Positions 1 to 6,658 of a DNA stretch of 15,025 nt are shown piece after piece. This stretch comes from Bacteroidaceae bacterium. Lineage in GTDB: Bacteria > Bacteroidota > Bacteroidia > Bacteroidales > Bacteroidaceae. The DNA lies in contig JAFYYO010000240.1 of NCBI GenBank assembly GCA_017557475.1, forward strand, positions 1 through 15,025. Direction: 5' to 3'. Numbering within the stretch: the first letter of the stretch is position 1; each line of letters starts with the position of its first letter. The translations under genes were made by a program, and so were the position numbers. The notes beneath the pieces were generated by a model. That model was not told where the DNA came from. It saw only the letters and a program-made list of their open reading frames with translations, and ran no database searches.

Positions 1-1
1 A

Positions 2-1132
2 AAGAACAAAGGACTCAACGGAAAGAGGACGGAGCCGCTCTTCGTTTACGGCAATCATGATGTGGAGGCTCACACTTGGGGAGGCACCATAAAGAGCGTC
101 GGAAAAGAGGTTGCGGAGGCTCAGGGCATCGGACCTCAGCGGGCAAAGGCTTGGAAGCAATGCTTCAAGGAAGCCTATCAGCCCATTTGGATGAAGACCA
201 TCAAGGGCTATCACTTCATCGGAGCACATTGGCAGAACCAGAATAATGTCCCAGGGCTTGAGGAGTTTCTCGAAAAGCATAATGCAGAATTGACTGGCGA
301 AAAGCCCTTCTTCTACATCCAACACGCCCATCCGAAGGACACTTGCAACTGTGCTTGGGCTTGGGGAAGAGACGATGGAACGGTCACAAAGCTGCTGAGC
401 AACTATCCTAATGCAGTCGCTTTCTCTGGGCATTCGCATTCGCCTCTTGACGACGACAGAGACCTTTGGCAAGGAAGCTTCACAAGCATCGGCACTTCGT
501 CACTCAAATACCTCTATCCAATGCCGGCTCGAGAGAATACTTATCAGGATGATTGGGGAGCAAAGCCACCTTCGCAGATGCCCAAGATGAATCCAGAAGA
601 CGGAAGGCAGGGAATGTTGATGCGCGTTTATGACAATCTCATCACTCTCGCAAGACTGGAGTTCGTCTATGATGAACAGGTTGGGGATGCTTGGCGTTTG
701 CCTTGGCCCATCTCAACGAAAGAGCCACTTTCCTTCGAGAATCGCGCCAAGACGGCTCCCATTCCGCAGTTCCCAGCCGATGCAAAGGCTTCTGTGACAA
801 CAGGCATAGGCAAAGACAGATACGGAACAGAGCAGCCTCAAGTCACCGTTCATTTCCCAACAGTTCTGAAGAAGACTGCAGGCGTTCGAGCCTTCGACTA
901 TGAGGTTCAGGTGGAATACGATTGGTTGGATGTTCGGAATGTTGCCTCCACCAAGCGTGTCTTCTCGCCTAAATGCTATCTTGGAGAGAATAAAGAAAGT
1001 GATGAGGTCATTTGTGTCTTTGGAGAGAGCGAGCTTCCCAAGGACTTTGCCTATCGCTTTGCCATTCGTCCATGCAACTGCTTCGGCGGCAAAGGCAAGC
1101 CGATTTATACTGACTGGATAAACAAGAAATAA
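2..1132 (+). CDS. Calcineurin-like metallophosphoesterase, C-terminal part (5' end outside window)
   Basis: The open frame enters from the left edge with no start codon, so the gene is 5'-truncated; a GTG at 62 lies inside the metal site and is not the start. Three canonical metallophosphatase motifs are visible: GNHD (bases 50-61), a His-rich QHAHP strand (about 320-334), and GHSHS (428-442). Together these supply ligands for a dinuclear metal centre. After the catalytic domain, from about base 780, a beta-rich tail without these motifs resembles an Ig/fibronectin-like domain seen on secreted Bacteroidetes phosphoesterases. The substrate is unknown; phosphomonoester or phosphodiester hydrolysis is inferred from the family. 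Only one base separates the stop from the pyrE start, so the two are probably cotranscribed and translationally coupled. Any signal peptide would lie outside the window. Confidence 0.88.
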   Translation, partial: KNKGLNGKRTEPLFVYGNHDVEAHTWGGTIKSVGKEVAEAQGIGPQRAKAWKQCFKEAYQPIWMKTIKGYHFIGAHWQNQNNVPGLEEFLEKHNAELTGEKPFFYIQHAHPKDTCNCAWAWGRDDGTVTKLLSNYPNAVAFSGHSHSPLDDDRDLWQGSFTSIGTSSLKYLYPMPARENTYQDDWGAKPPSQMPKMNPEDGRQGMLMRVYDNLITLARLEFVYDEQVGDAWRLPWPISTKEPLSFENRAKTAPIPQFPADAKASVTTGIGKDRYGTEQPQVTVHFPTVLKKTAGVRAFDYEVQVEYDWLDVRNVASTKRVFSPKCYLGENKESDEVICVFGESELPKDFAYRFAIRPCNCFGGKGKPIYTDWINKK

Positions 1133-1133
1133 T

Positions 1134-1766
1134 ATGAATAACGTTGAATCAATCTTTGCAGCTAAGCTGCTGAATGTCAAAGCCATCAAGTTACAACCGA
1201 ACGACCCTTTCACTTGGGCAAGCGGATGGAAGAGTCCCTTCTACTGCGACAACCGAAAGACGCTCTCTTTCCCTGACCTTCGTTCCTTTGTCAAGGTGGA
1301 ACTCACGCGTCTCATCATGGAACAGTTCCCTGAGGCTGAGGGCGTTGCAGGCGTTGCAACTGGAGCTATTGCTCAAGGTGCTTTGGTTGCAGATGCGCTT
1401 TCGCTGCCCTTTGCCTACGTTCGCAGCAAACCAAAGGACCACGGCCTCGCTAACCTTATCGAAGGCGAACTGAAGCCAGGCATGAAGGTTGTTGTGGTCG
1501 AGGACCTCATCAGCACCGGTGGCAGCAGTCTCAAAGCCGTCGAAGCCCTTAGAGAAGCAGGTTGCGAGGTTGTCGGAATGGTTGCCTCCTATACCTATGG
1601 CTTCCCTGTTGCAGAAGAGGCATTCAAGGCAGCTGGCGTGAAGCTCGTGACTCTCACGAACTACGAAGCCGTCGTGGCAGAAGCCCTCAAGACTGGCTAC
1701 ATCAAAGAGACAGAAGTAGAGACCCTCAACCAATGGCGCAAAGACCCTGCAAACTGGAACAAATAG
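1134..1766 (+). CDS. pyrE: Orotate phosphoribosyltransferase
   Basis: This enzyme makes orotidine 5'-phosphate from orotate and PRPP in de novo pyrimidine synthesis, in the cytoplasm. The 210-aa length is normal for a full-length OPRT. The PRPP-binding signature VVVVEDLISTGGSS lies at residues 119-132. The orotate-side motif GWKSPFYCDNRK is at 31-42, and the flexible catalytic loop RSKPKDHG is at 97-104 with its conserved Lys and His. The first ATG (1134) gives the expected N-terminus and sits one base after the preceding stop; no Shine-Dalgarno is visible, which is usual for this phylum. A SRPBCC gene and argH follow, an arrangement I recall as common in Bacteroidales. No key residue is missing. 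Confidence 0.96.
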   Translation: MNNVESIFAAKLLNVKAIKLQPNDPFTWASGWKSPFYCDNRKTLSFPDLRSFVKVELTRLIMEQFPEAEGVAGVATGAIAQGALVADALSLPFAYVRSKPKDHGLANLIEGELKPGMKVVVVEDLISTGGSSLKAVEALREAGCEVVGMVASYTYGFPVAEEAFKAAGVKLVTLTNYEAVVAEALKTGYIKETEVETLNQWRKDPANWNK

Positions 1767-1773
1767 AAGACTT

Positions 1774-2253
1774 ATGACCGAATACAAAAGTGAAGTAAAG
1801 AAGATATTTGCTCCCATCGAGCGAGTGTATGAGCGTTTGTCCGACCTCAACAACTTGGCTGTCATCCAGCAAGGACTCGACAATCCTGAGGCGATGGAGC
1901 GCATCAAGCAACAGGCTGGCGACAAGGTTTCGCCTGAGCAGTTGGAGCAAATCGTCGAGAAGTTGCGTTCGTTGCAGTTCGACAGAGACTCCGTTTCAGG
2001 CAATACGCCGATTGGAACCGCCACGCTTCGCATCATAGAACGTGAGCCTGACAAGACCATCAAGTTCGCTGCCGAAGGTATGCCTGTAGCTGCAAATATG
2101 TGGATTCAGCTCCTTCCACAAAACGAAAGCGAGTGTGCTATGCGCCTTACCCTCAAGGCCGACCTCAACTTCTTCATCCGTCAGATGGTTGGCAAGAAGC
2201 TCGAGCAAGGCGTCGATGGTTTGGCGCAAATGTTGGCAAGCCTACCATACTAA
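1774..2253 (+). CDS. SRPBCC (START/Bet v1-like) family protein
   Basis: This is a 159-aa soluble protein with no signal peptide or membrane segment. The N-terminus (residues 4-25, alternating charged and hydrophobic, with APIERVYERLSDLNNL) matches the first strand and helix of the SRPBCC fold. A helical insertion rich in Glu and Gln (about 35-68) is followed by strands (75-130) and a final amphipathic helix (135-155), as in polyketide-cyclase/START-like proteins that form a hydrophobic ligand pocket. The ligand and role are unknown. It starts 7 bp after pyrE and is probably cotranscribed with it. Its place between pyrE and argH looks like a conserved Bacteroidales neighbourhood, but nothing in the sequence ties it directly to pyrimidine or arginine synthesis. 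Confidence 0.85.
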   Translation: MTEYKSEVKKIFAPIERVYERLSDLNNLAVIQQGLDNPEAMERIKQQAGDKVSPEQLEQIVEKLRSLQFDRDSVSGNTPIGTATLRIIEREPDKTIKFAAEGMPVAANMWIQLLPQNESECAMRLTLKADLNFFIRQMVGKKLEQGVDGLAQMLASLPY

Positions 2254-2275
2254 TATTTAGAAAATGTGAAATGAA

Positions 2276-2340
2276 GAAAATAAGAAAGGAAAGAATACCA
2301 GCCTTTTCTTATTCTCTTAATATCTTAATCTCTTATTTTC
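2276..2340. repeat. AT-rich inverted repeats in the SRPBCC-argH spacer
   Basis: The 91-bp spacer before argH holds two overlapping dyads. GAAAATAAGA (2276-2285) is the exact reverse complement of TCTTATTTTC (2331-2340). AATAAGAAAGG (2279-2289) pairs, with one bulge, with CCTTTTCTTATT (2302-2313). The two stems use the same left arm and so exclude each other. There is no GC-rich stem followed by a U tract, so this is not a classical terminator. The right half (2303-2342) also resembles, in inverted orientation, the AT-rich spacer after argH. No -7 promoter motif is seen here. Confidence 0.5.
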
Positions 2341-2344
2341 AACT

Positions 2345-3676
2345 ATGAAGCTTTGGGACAAAGGATATGCGGTGACGGCGGAGATAGAACGCTTCACCGT
2401 TGGTCGTGACCGCGAGATGGATATGTATCTTGCTGAAGCCGATGTGCTTGGCTCGATGGCTCACATTACTATGCTCGAGAGTATCGGGCTCCTCAAGAAG
2501 GACGAACTGCAGACTTTGCTTGCTGAGATGCGCAACATCCTGACTGAGATCAGGGAAGGTCGCTTCGTCATCGAGGAAGGCGTGGAGGATGTGCATTCTC
2601 AAGTCGAACTTCTGCTTACCCGTCGACTGGGTGATGTGGGCAAGAAGATTCATTCCGGACGAAGCCGCAACGACCAAGTGCTCGTCGATTTGAAGCTCTT
2701 CATCCGCAAGCAATTGCGACTTGTGGCAGAAGATGTCCGCAGTCTTTTCATCGAGTTGCAGAAGCAGAGCGAGCGTTACAAAGACGTTCTCATGCCTGGC
2801 TACACCCATCTGCAAGTGGCGATGCCCAGCAGCTTTGGTCTTTGGTTGGGAGCTTATGCGGAGAGTCTGGTGGACGACCTTGTTTTCCTGCAAGCCGCCT
2901 ATCGCATCACCAATCGTAATCCTCTTGGTTCAGCCGCCGGTTACGGCTCTTCGTTCCCCTTGAATAGGACGATGACGACGGAATTGCTAGGCTTCGATTC
3001 GCTCGACTATAATGTCGTTTATGCCCAGATGGGAAGGGGCAAGACGGAGAGAGACGTTGCCTTTGCTTTGGCTGGAATTGCGGGGACTATCAGCAAGCTT
3101 GCCTTCGATGCCTGCCTCTTCAACAGTCAGAACTTCGGCTTCATCAAGCTTCCGAAGGAATGCACGACTGGCTCGAGCATCATGCCGCACAAGAAGAACC
3201 CCGATGTCTTCGAGTTGACTCGCGCCAAATGCAACAAACTTCAGGCTCTGCCTCAGCAAGTTACGCTCATCATGAACAACCTGCCAAGTGGCTACTTCCG
3301 CGACTTGCAAATCATCAAGGAAGTCTTCCTCCCTGCTTTCCAAGAGTTAAGAGAATGCCTGCAAATGGCCACCTACATCATCGCTCGGCTCGAGGTCAAC
3401 GAACATATCCTTGACGACCCTCGCTACGACCTCATGTTCTCCGTAGAGGAAGTCAATCGTCTTGCCAGCGAAGGAATGCCTTTCCGCGATGCCTACAAGA
3501 AGGTCGGACTTGACATCGAGGCAGGCAAGTTCGTTCCCAAGAAGGAAGTGCATCACACCCACGAAGGCAGTATCGGTAACCTCTGCACAAAGGAGATTGC
3601 AGCCCTCTTTGAGCAAACCTGGAACGGCTTCAACTTTGAGCGAGCAGAAGAGGCAGAAGAGAAGTTGGGAAAATAA
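2345..3676 (+). CDS. argH: Argininosuccinate lyase
   Basis: This enzyme cleaves argininosuccinate to arginine and fumarate, the last step of arginine synthesis, as a cytoplasmic homotetramer. The 443-aa protein shows the fumarase/aspartase superfamily blocks: HSGRSRNDQV at 103-112, GYTHLQVAMP at 152-161 with the catalytic-region His155, and the signature TGSSIMPHKKNPD at 275-287, which carries the catalytic serine loop. The length is a little short compared with enterobacterial ArgH (about 457), which fits Bacteroidetes forms. The ATG at 2345 gives a natural N-terminus (MKLWDKG). It follows the SRPBCC gene after a 91-bp spacer and precedes a lipoprotein gene by 19 bp; short AT-rich inverted repeats lie on both sides. 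The active-site motifs are intact. Confidence 0.96.
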   Translation: MKLWDKGYAVTAEIERFTVGRDREMDMYLAEADVLGSMAHITMLESIGLLKKDELQTLLAEMRNILTEIREGRFVIEEGVEDVHSQVELLLTRRLGDVGKKIHSGRSRNDQVLVDLKLFIRKQLRLVAEDVRSLFIELQKQSERYKDVLMPGYTHLQVAMPSSFGLWLGAYAESLVDDLVFLQAAYRITNRNPLGSAAGYGSSFPLNRTMTTELLGFDSLDYNVVYAQMGRGKTERDVAFALAGIAGTISKLAFDACLFNSQNFGFIKLPKECTTGSSIMPHKKNPDVFELTRAKCNKLQALPQQVTLIMNNLPSGYFRDLQIIKEVFLPAFQELRECLQMATYIIARLEVNEHILDDPRYDLMFSVEEVNRLASEGMPFRDAYKKVGLDIEAGKFVPKKEVHHTHEGSIGNLCTKEIAALFEQTWNGFNFERAEEAEEKLGK

Positions 3677-3695
3677 GATATTAAGATAATAAGAA
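3669..3695. repeat. AT-rich repeat after argH, inverted relative to the copy before argH
   Basis: The argH stop and the 19-bp spacer contain AATAAGATATTAAGATAAT followed by AAGAAATG. Read on the opposite strand, 2303-2342 gives a closely similar string (AAAATAAGAGATTAAGATAT, then TAAGAGAATAAG). The similarity includes small gaps and low-complexity AT sequence, so shared ancestry is plausible but not proven. Confidence 0.4.
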
Positions 3696-4256
3696 ATGAA
3701 GGAACGTTCCCTCATATTGTCCATTGTCTGTTGTCTGTTGTCAGTTGTCTGTTCCTGCAAAGACGACGATGTCAGCAACAAATACTGCAACCTGCCGGCT
3801 CGATTGAATGTGGAGAATGTCCTGCAGGCACCTGTGCTCTATACTTGCTGCGAGAGTTGGGGCGAGTTTTGTACCGTTACAAGCGACGGACAGCGTTTCA
3901 TCTTTACCGATGCATCGAACCATACTTCAGCCATCAACATCGTAGGTCTGGTCGGTTATAGCGGTTACACCCTCGGCTTGAGTGGCTTCATCGTAGGACG
4001 TCTTTCTATTCCTGAGATTGGTGAAAACGATACGCGAGTTGTCTGTTACGACCGAGCCTGCTCCAACTGCTACCAGAACTACAACATCACAAAGCCTCTT
4101 GTACTGCAAGTTGGCGGCTACGCCAAGTGCAACAGTTGCGGACGCACCTACAACCTGAACGATATCGGCACCATCTCCGACGGCCCTGCAGGCCGGAATC
4201 TCTACCGTTATCGAGTCAGCTACCTCGGCAACGCTCTCATCATAAACAACGGATAA
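3696..4256 (+). CDS. Cys-rich lipoprotein with Rieske-like C-terminal domain
   Basis: This is a 186-aa predicted lipoprotein. A basic start is followed by a hydrophobic core and a lipobox ending in Cys21; the mature N-terminus reads C-K-D-D-D, resembling the acidic lipoprotein export signal that sends Bacteroidetes lipoproteins to the cell surface. The C-terminal part (about 115-185) resembles a Rieske domain: CNSCGRTY (145-152) aligns with the second cluster loop (C-x-x-H-G-S-x-F), followed by the typical ISDGPAGRNLYRYRV stretch (160-174). The expected His ligands are absent. The conserved positions are instead Cys (C122-x2-C125 and C145-x2-C148, plus C117), so zinc or a different iron-sulfur centre, or disulfides, are more likely than a true Rieske cluster. 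It starts 19 bp after argH and is probably read through. Its signal peptide is encoded by a 7-bp tandem repeat. Function unknown. Confidence 0.8.
   Translation: MKERSLILSIVCCLLSVVCSCKDDDVSNKYCNLPARLNVENVLQAPVLYTCCESWGEFCTVTSDGQRFIFTDASNHTSAINIVGLVGYSGYTLGLSGFIVGRLSIPEIGENDTRVVCYDRACSNCYQNYNITKPLVLQVGGYAKCNSCGRTYNLNDIGTISDGPAGRNLYRYRVSYLGNALIINNG
3716..3750 (+). repeat. Heptanucleotide tandem repeat inside a lipoprotein signal sequence
   Basis: Five consecutive 7-bp units with consensus RTTGTCY (variants ATTGTCC, ATTGTCT, GTTGTCT, GTTGTCA) run from 3716 to 3750. They lie in codons 7-19 of the lipoprotein gene and encode the hydrophobic core of its signal peptide. Since 7 is not a multiple of 3, gain or loss of one unit would shift the frame. 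Confidence 0.75.
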
Positions 4257-4281
4257 AACCTACACGCCTGCCCTCGTTCCC

Positions 4282-4369
4282 AAACTAGGCGTGGCTAGTT
4301 GGCAAACTAGACGTGCCTAATTCGCAAACTAGACGTGGCTAATTGGGCAACTAGACGTGGCGTGTTTGT
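4282..4369. repeat. 22-bp tandem repeat array 1 (CTAG-type core)
   Basis: Four units start at 4282, 4304, 4326 and 4348, each exactly 22 bp. The consensus is AAACTAGRCGTGG followed by CTARTTGGC. Unit 1 contains a perfect dyad AACTAG - GCGTGG - CTAGTT; units 2 and 3 have one mismatch in the arms, and unit 4 is degenerate on its right side. The array lies 25 bp after the lipoprotein stop, in the spacer between converging genes. It is followed by a hairpin GGCGTG (4359-4364) / CACGCC (4374-4379). Function unknown. Confidence 0.85.
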
Positions 4370-4432
4370 TCCCCACGCCTAAGTACCTACGGAGCACAAG
4401 AAGTCATAGCCGCAGTAAAACAAGAGATACAG

Positions 4433-4462
4433 AAAGGGCGTTACCAATTGGTAGCGCCCTTT
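4433..4462. terminator. Hairpin terminator between converging genes
   Basis: AAAGGGCG (4433-4440) pairs with CGCCCTTT (4455-4462), and the intervening 14 bases continue the stem through a G-U pair into the palindrome TACCAATTGGTA. The 3' arm runs into a short T-rich stretch on the plus strand, and the 5' flank is A-rich enough to act weakly in the other direction. It sits between the plus-strand lipoprotein gene and the minus-strand beta-barrel gene, so it probably ends both transcripts. Confidence 0.75.
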
Positions 4463-4484
4463 TATATGTTTTCTAGTGCCTGTA

Positions 4485-5279
4485 TCAGTATCTGTAGGCT
4501 AAGCCTATTGTGGCATAAATGGGATACATGCGGAAGGTAATTGCCTCGAAGTCACGATCCCAGATGTTCGTCAAGCCCCAGTCGAGCAAGCCGAAGACGT
4601 TCATATGCTTCATGGCTTTCCAGTCGAACGCAATTTCTATACCGAGGTTCATGGGGAGCATATGGTCGGCAAAGTCATCGGGATAAGGTGTCGGATTCTC
4701 TCGCGACATCAGTATCTTTGTGCCTGTTGGCGTGTCTTCGCGCAAATAGCCGATGCCGTCATCATTATCATAGACTTCGCCCGTGAAGCTCTGCTTAAAG
4801 TAATAGCTTACATAAGGGCCAAAACTGAAGTCCCAGCGAGGACTCATACGCAAGGTGGAAAGAAGGGGAATTGTCACACCACACATCTCCGTGTTGGTGA
4901 CATTGGTGCCCGTGAAGTAGCCCTTCTGGATTTCACCTTCTTGCTCGAGCCATACATAATAGTTCTTGACATCTGCATCCGTATGGAAACCTTCCCAGAA
5001 GAAATGCGCTCCCATGCTGAGGCCCCAACGTTTCGTGAACATGCGATAGCCGTCGATACCCACACGAATTCCTCCCCTCGGACTGAAGCCGTTGATTTTC
5101 CGAACTTCGGCTGGCAAGGGAAGAGGTGTGGTTCCACCAATGACATAACCTGCACGGACAATAAAGCCGCCACTCTTAAGGCCTTTTGTAGGTCCCCACT
5201 TCTGCCAGACATCCTCTTGAGCGTTTACTGATGCTGCGAAGATAAAGAGCGATACGATGATATAGAGTATGTGTTTCAT
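4485..5279 (-). CDS. Outer-membrane beta-barrel protein
   Basis: This is a 264-aa exported protein. The signal peptide spans residues 1-20 with a likely cleavage after ASVNA, before QED. The mature part is made of alternating aromatic and polar strands with Gly-rich turns (GGFIVRAGYVIGG, RGGIRVGIDGYRMF, RWDFSFGPYVSYYF) and ends with YATIGLAYRY, an aromatic-rich final strand of the kind recognised by the BAM machinery. This indicates a small porin/PorT-like barrel of perhaps 8-10 strands. The specific function is unknown. It is the second gene after the PCMD lipoprotein, with a 13-bp gap, so the two probably act together at the outer membrane. Its 3' end faces the shared terminator at 4433-4462. 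Only the signal peptide, length and strand pattern support the call; no specific family motif was recognised. Confidence 0.82.
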   Translation of the reverse strand: MKHILYIIVSLFIFAASVNAQEDVWQKWGPTKGLKSGGFIVRAGYVIGGTTPLPLPAEVRKINGFSPRGGIRVGIDGYRMFTKRWGLSMGAHFFWEGFHTDADVKNYYVWLEQEGEIQKGYFTGTNVTNTEMCGVTIPLLSTLRMSPRWDFSFGPYVSYYFKQSFTGEVYDNDDGIGYLREDTPTGTKILMSRENPTPYPDDFADHMLPMNLGIEIAFDWKAMKHMNVFGLLDWGLTNIWDRDFEAITFRMYPIYATIGLAYRY

Positions 5280-5292
5280 GTCTGCTTATGTG

Positions 5293-6504
5293 TTATTCGC
5301 AATAGAGTTGTACGTTATCTAAAAAGAGTTTACTGCCAATGGCACCCTTGAATTCTCCGCCTTGCCAACTGCTAGCGAAGCTGATGACGAGACTATAACC
5401 TCTGTTTGCCAAGATGTCTGCATCGACCTCGGAACGATACTCCATTGGAATCGAGACTTCCTGCCATTCTGTAGTCAAGCCGTGAACGGGATTGCCGGAA
5501 AGCTGGTCACTGCCGTCAGGATTGTAGTTATGCGGCAGACGTCCAAAGCCAACGATATAAGGATTGGTCAGCACATCGTTTCCGTCGAGCTGTACTTTGT
5601 TCCCTTCTTCGTCTTCGTTACGGTAGAAGACAAAGTAGATGTCGGGCTCATCGACGATTCCTTCCACCTTGTTTGCCAGCCTATCCTGATAGAATTCGCC
5701 TGGTTCGAAACGGAGCCAAGCACGCAACATGACAGGCTTATGAGTGAATGGGGTGCCGAACTGTGTGGCTTTGAGAGCATCCTTCAAGGCATTGCTGACG
5801 TCGAAGATGCCGTTGAACATCGAGCCGGAGGCAAGTCGCATGTTCACCATCTTACCGAAAGGACCTGTATCACAAGTCTCGAGTTTGACACAGTCACTGC
5901 CATCAGGACCTCCACCAGCCACAGGCGTGGAAGGATAATCCATTGGCTTTGCCGACGACTTACTAATCTTGAAACCTGGGTTACCATTCTTCCATTCCCC
6001 ATCAGTAAAGACATCTGGGGCTTCCCAAATGTAAAACTTGCCGCTGCTGTCCAGATGATAATCCTCGAAGTCCATAAAGAGATTGCCTTCGCTGGGTTTG
6101 TCATGTACAATCGTAACGCTGTAGTCGCGGCTCCAGACCTTGTCTTCAGAGACCACATGGAAGTGACAAGCCTTCTCGTTCGAGAAGTCAACCAGCGAAC
6201 CATTCTGGAAAGGAACTTCATCGCCACTCTCGGTTTTCAGGAAGACAGAAGCACCATCGGTGACACGAAGCGTAGTGGGAACGCTCTGCACATTGGCATA
6301 ATTGCGAATGATGAAGACGATGTCTGTCTCAGACGAAATGACTGTCTGCATCGTGTCGTACTCGTGATAGAAGTAGTCGATCGGTGTTTCGAAGTGAAAA
6401 GAAATGGTTTCGATGTCGCACTCGGTGTTCGCTTTCTCTGTCGCAATACATGAAGCGAGGAGCAAGGAACAAGGGACAAGGAGCATGAGCAATGCTTTGT
6501 TCAT
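5293..6504 (-). CDS. PCMD-domain (putative carbohydrate metabolism) lipoprotein
   Basis: This is a 403-aa protein with a lipoprotein signal peptide: MNKALLMLL, then LLLASC with the lipidated Cys at residue 19. An N-terminal beta-sandwich-like region (about 30-135, ending YSVTIVHDK) precedes the PCMD-like domain from about residue 140 (NLFMDFEDYHL) to the end. Features recognised from that family are the NxxFxDFE start, the AWLRFEPG strand, the GLTTEWQEVSIPMEY segment and the terminal SWQGGEFKGAIGSKLFLDNVQL block, giving a carbohydrate-binding-like jelly roll. The family is common in human and rumen Bacteroidetes surface proteins; its exact role is not established. It starts about 30 nt downstream of a good -7 promoter and precedes a beta-barrel gene by 13 bp. 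Its signal peptide, like that of the lipoprotein at 3696, is built from 7-bp repeats. Confidence 0.85.
   Translation of the reverse strand: MNKALLMLLVPCSLLLASCIATEKANTECDIETISFHFETPIDYFYHEYDTMQTVISSETDIVFIIRNYANVQSVPTTLRVTDGASVFLKTESGDEVPFQNGSLVDFSNEKACHFHVVSEDKVWSRDYSVTIVHDKPSEGNLFMDFEDYHLDSSGKFYIWEAPDVFTDGEWKNGNPGFKISKSSAKPMDYPSTPVAGGGPDGSDCVKLETCDTGPFGKMVNMRLASGSMFNGIFDVSNALKDALKATQFGTPFTHKPVMLRAWLRFEPGEFYQDRLANKVEGIVDEPDIYFVFYRNEDEEGNKVQLDGNDVLTNPYIVGFGRLPHNYNPDGSDQLSGNPVHGLTTEWQEVSIPMEYRSEVDADILANRGYSLVISFASSWQGGEFKGAIGSKLFLDNVQLYCE
6459..6493 (-). repeat. Heptanucleotide tandem repeat inside the PCMD lipoprotein signal sequence
   Basis: On the plus strand, five 7-bp steps run from 6459: GGAGCAA, GGAACAA, GGGACAA, GGAGCAT, then the diverged GAGCAAT. 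They encode most of the signal-peptide core (LLMLLVPCSLLL) of the minus-strand PCMD gene. The unit differs in sequence from that at 3716-3750 but has the same 7-bp period and the same location in a gene. Confidence 0.65.
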
Positions 6505-6538
6505 TGTTGTTTATGCTACGGTTTTGTTATTTCGCGTG

Positions 6539-6546
6539 CAAAGATA
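6539..6546 (-). promoter_or_regulatory. Bacteroidetes-type -7 promoter element for the PCMD/beta-barrel unit
   Basis: On the minus strand this reads TATCTTTG, a full match to the Bacteroidetes -7 consensus TAnnTTTG. Transcription would start about 5-7 nt downstream, leaving a leader near 30 nt before the ATG at 6504. A TTTG at the usual -33 distance is not evident. GACTTTTT lies directly upstream. Confidence 0.7.
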
Positions 6547-6547
6547 C

Positions 6548-6627
6548 GACTTTTTTAGGACTTTCGGGTCACAAATAAGGTAAAAAGTCACCCTTCTACC
6601 TACATTTTATCTCCGTATGTGACTTTT
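6548..6627. promoter_or_regulatory. GTGACTTTT-type inverted repeats upstream of the PCMD promoter (possible operator)
   Basis: AAAAGTCAC (6583-6591) and GTGACTTTT (6619-6627) are perfect 9-bp inverted copies separated by 27 bp. A further partial copy, GACTTTTT (6548-6555), abuts the -7 element. Repeated half-sites next to a promoter suggest binding of a dimeric regulator, but the protein is unknown. The spacer lacks the U-tract expected of a terminator. Confidence 0.4.
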
Positions 6628-6658
6628 CTCCGATTTCCAGTTCGAAGGGCTCGTCCGA

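Noticed and set aside
62..64. GTG at 62 as the start of the metallophosphoesterase.
   Set aside because: The frame is open to the window edge and the GNHD metal motif lies just upstream, so the true start is outside the window.
1191..2063. A 290-codon minus-strand frame across pyrE and the SRPBCC gene.
   Set aside because: It spans two well-supported plus-strand genes and its product resembles no family; a by-product of codon use.
3701..3710. GGAACGTTCC palindrome at codons 3-5 of the Rieske-like lipoprotein.
   Set aside because: A single 10-bp palindrome inside coding sequence with no second copy or promoter nearby is easily chance.
4382..4470. A stretch readable as a helix-like peptide (YGAQEVIAAVKQEIQKG, then RYQLVAPF) between the array and the terminator.
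   Set aside because: It has no start codon, is open only from 4355 to about 4540, and overlaps a strong terminator hairpin. It could be a decayed gene end, but nothing else supports it.
4605..5231. A 208-codon plus-strand frame opposite the beta-barrel gene.
   Set aside because: The minus-strand reading has a signal peptide, barrel strand pattern and aromatic C-terminus; the plus-strand frame shows none of these.
5362..6453. A 363-codon open frame on the plus strand opposite the PCMD lipoprotein gene.
   Set aside because: It mirrors the minus-strand gene and gives a protein with no signal, domain or sensible composition. The opposite strand has a clear lipobox, domain layout and promoter.
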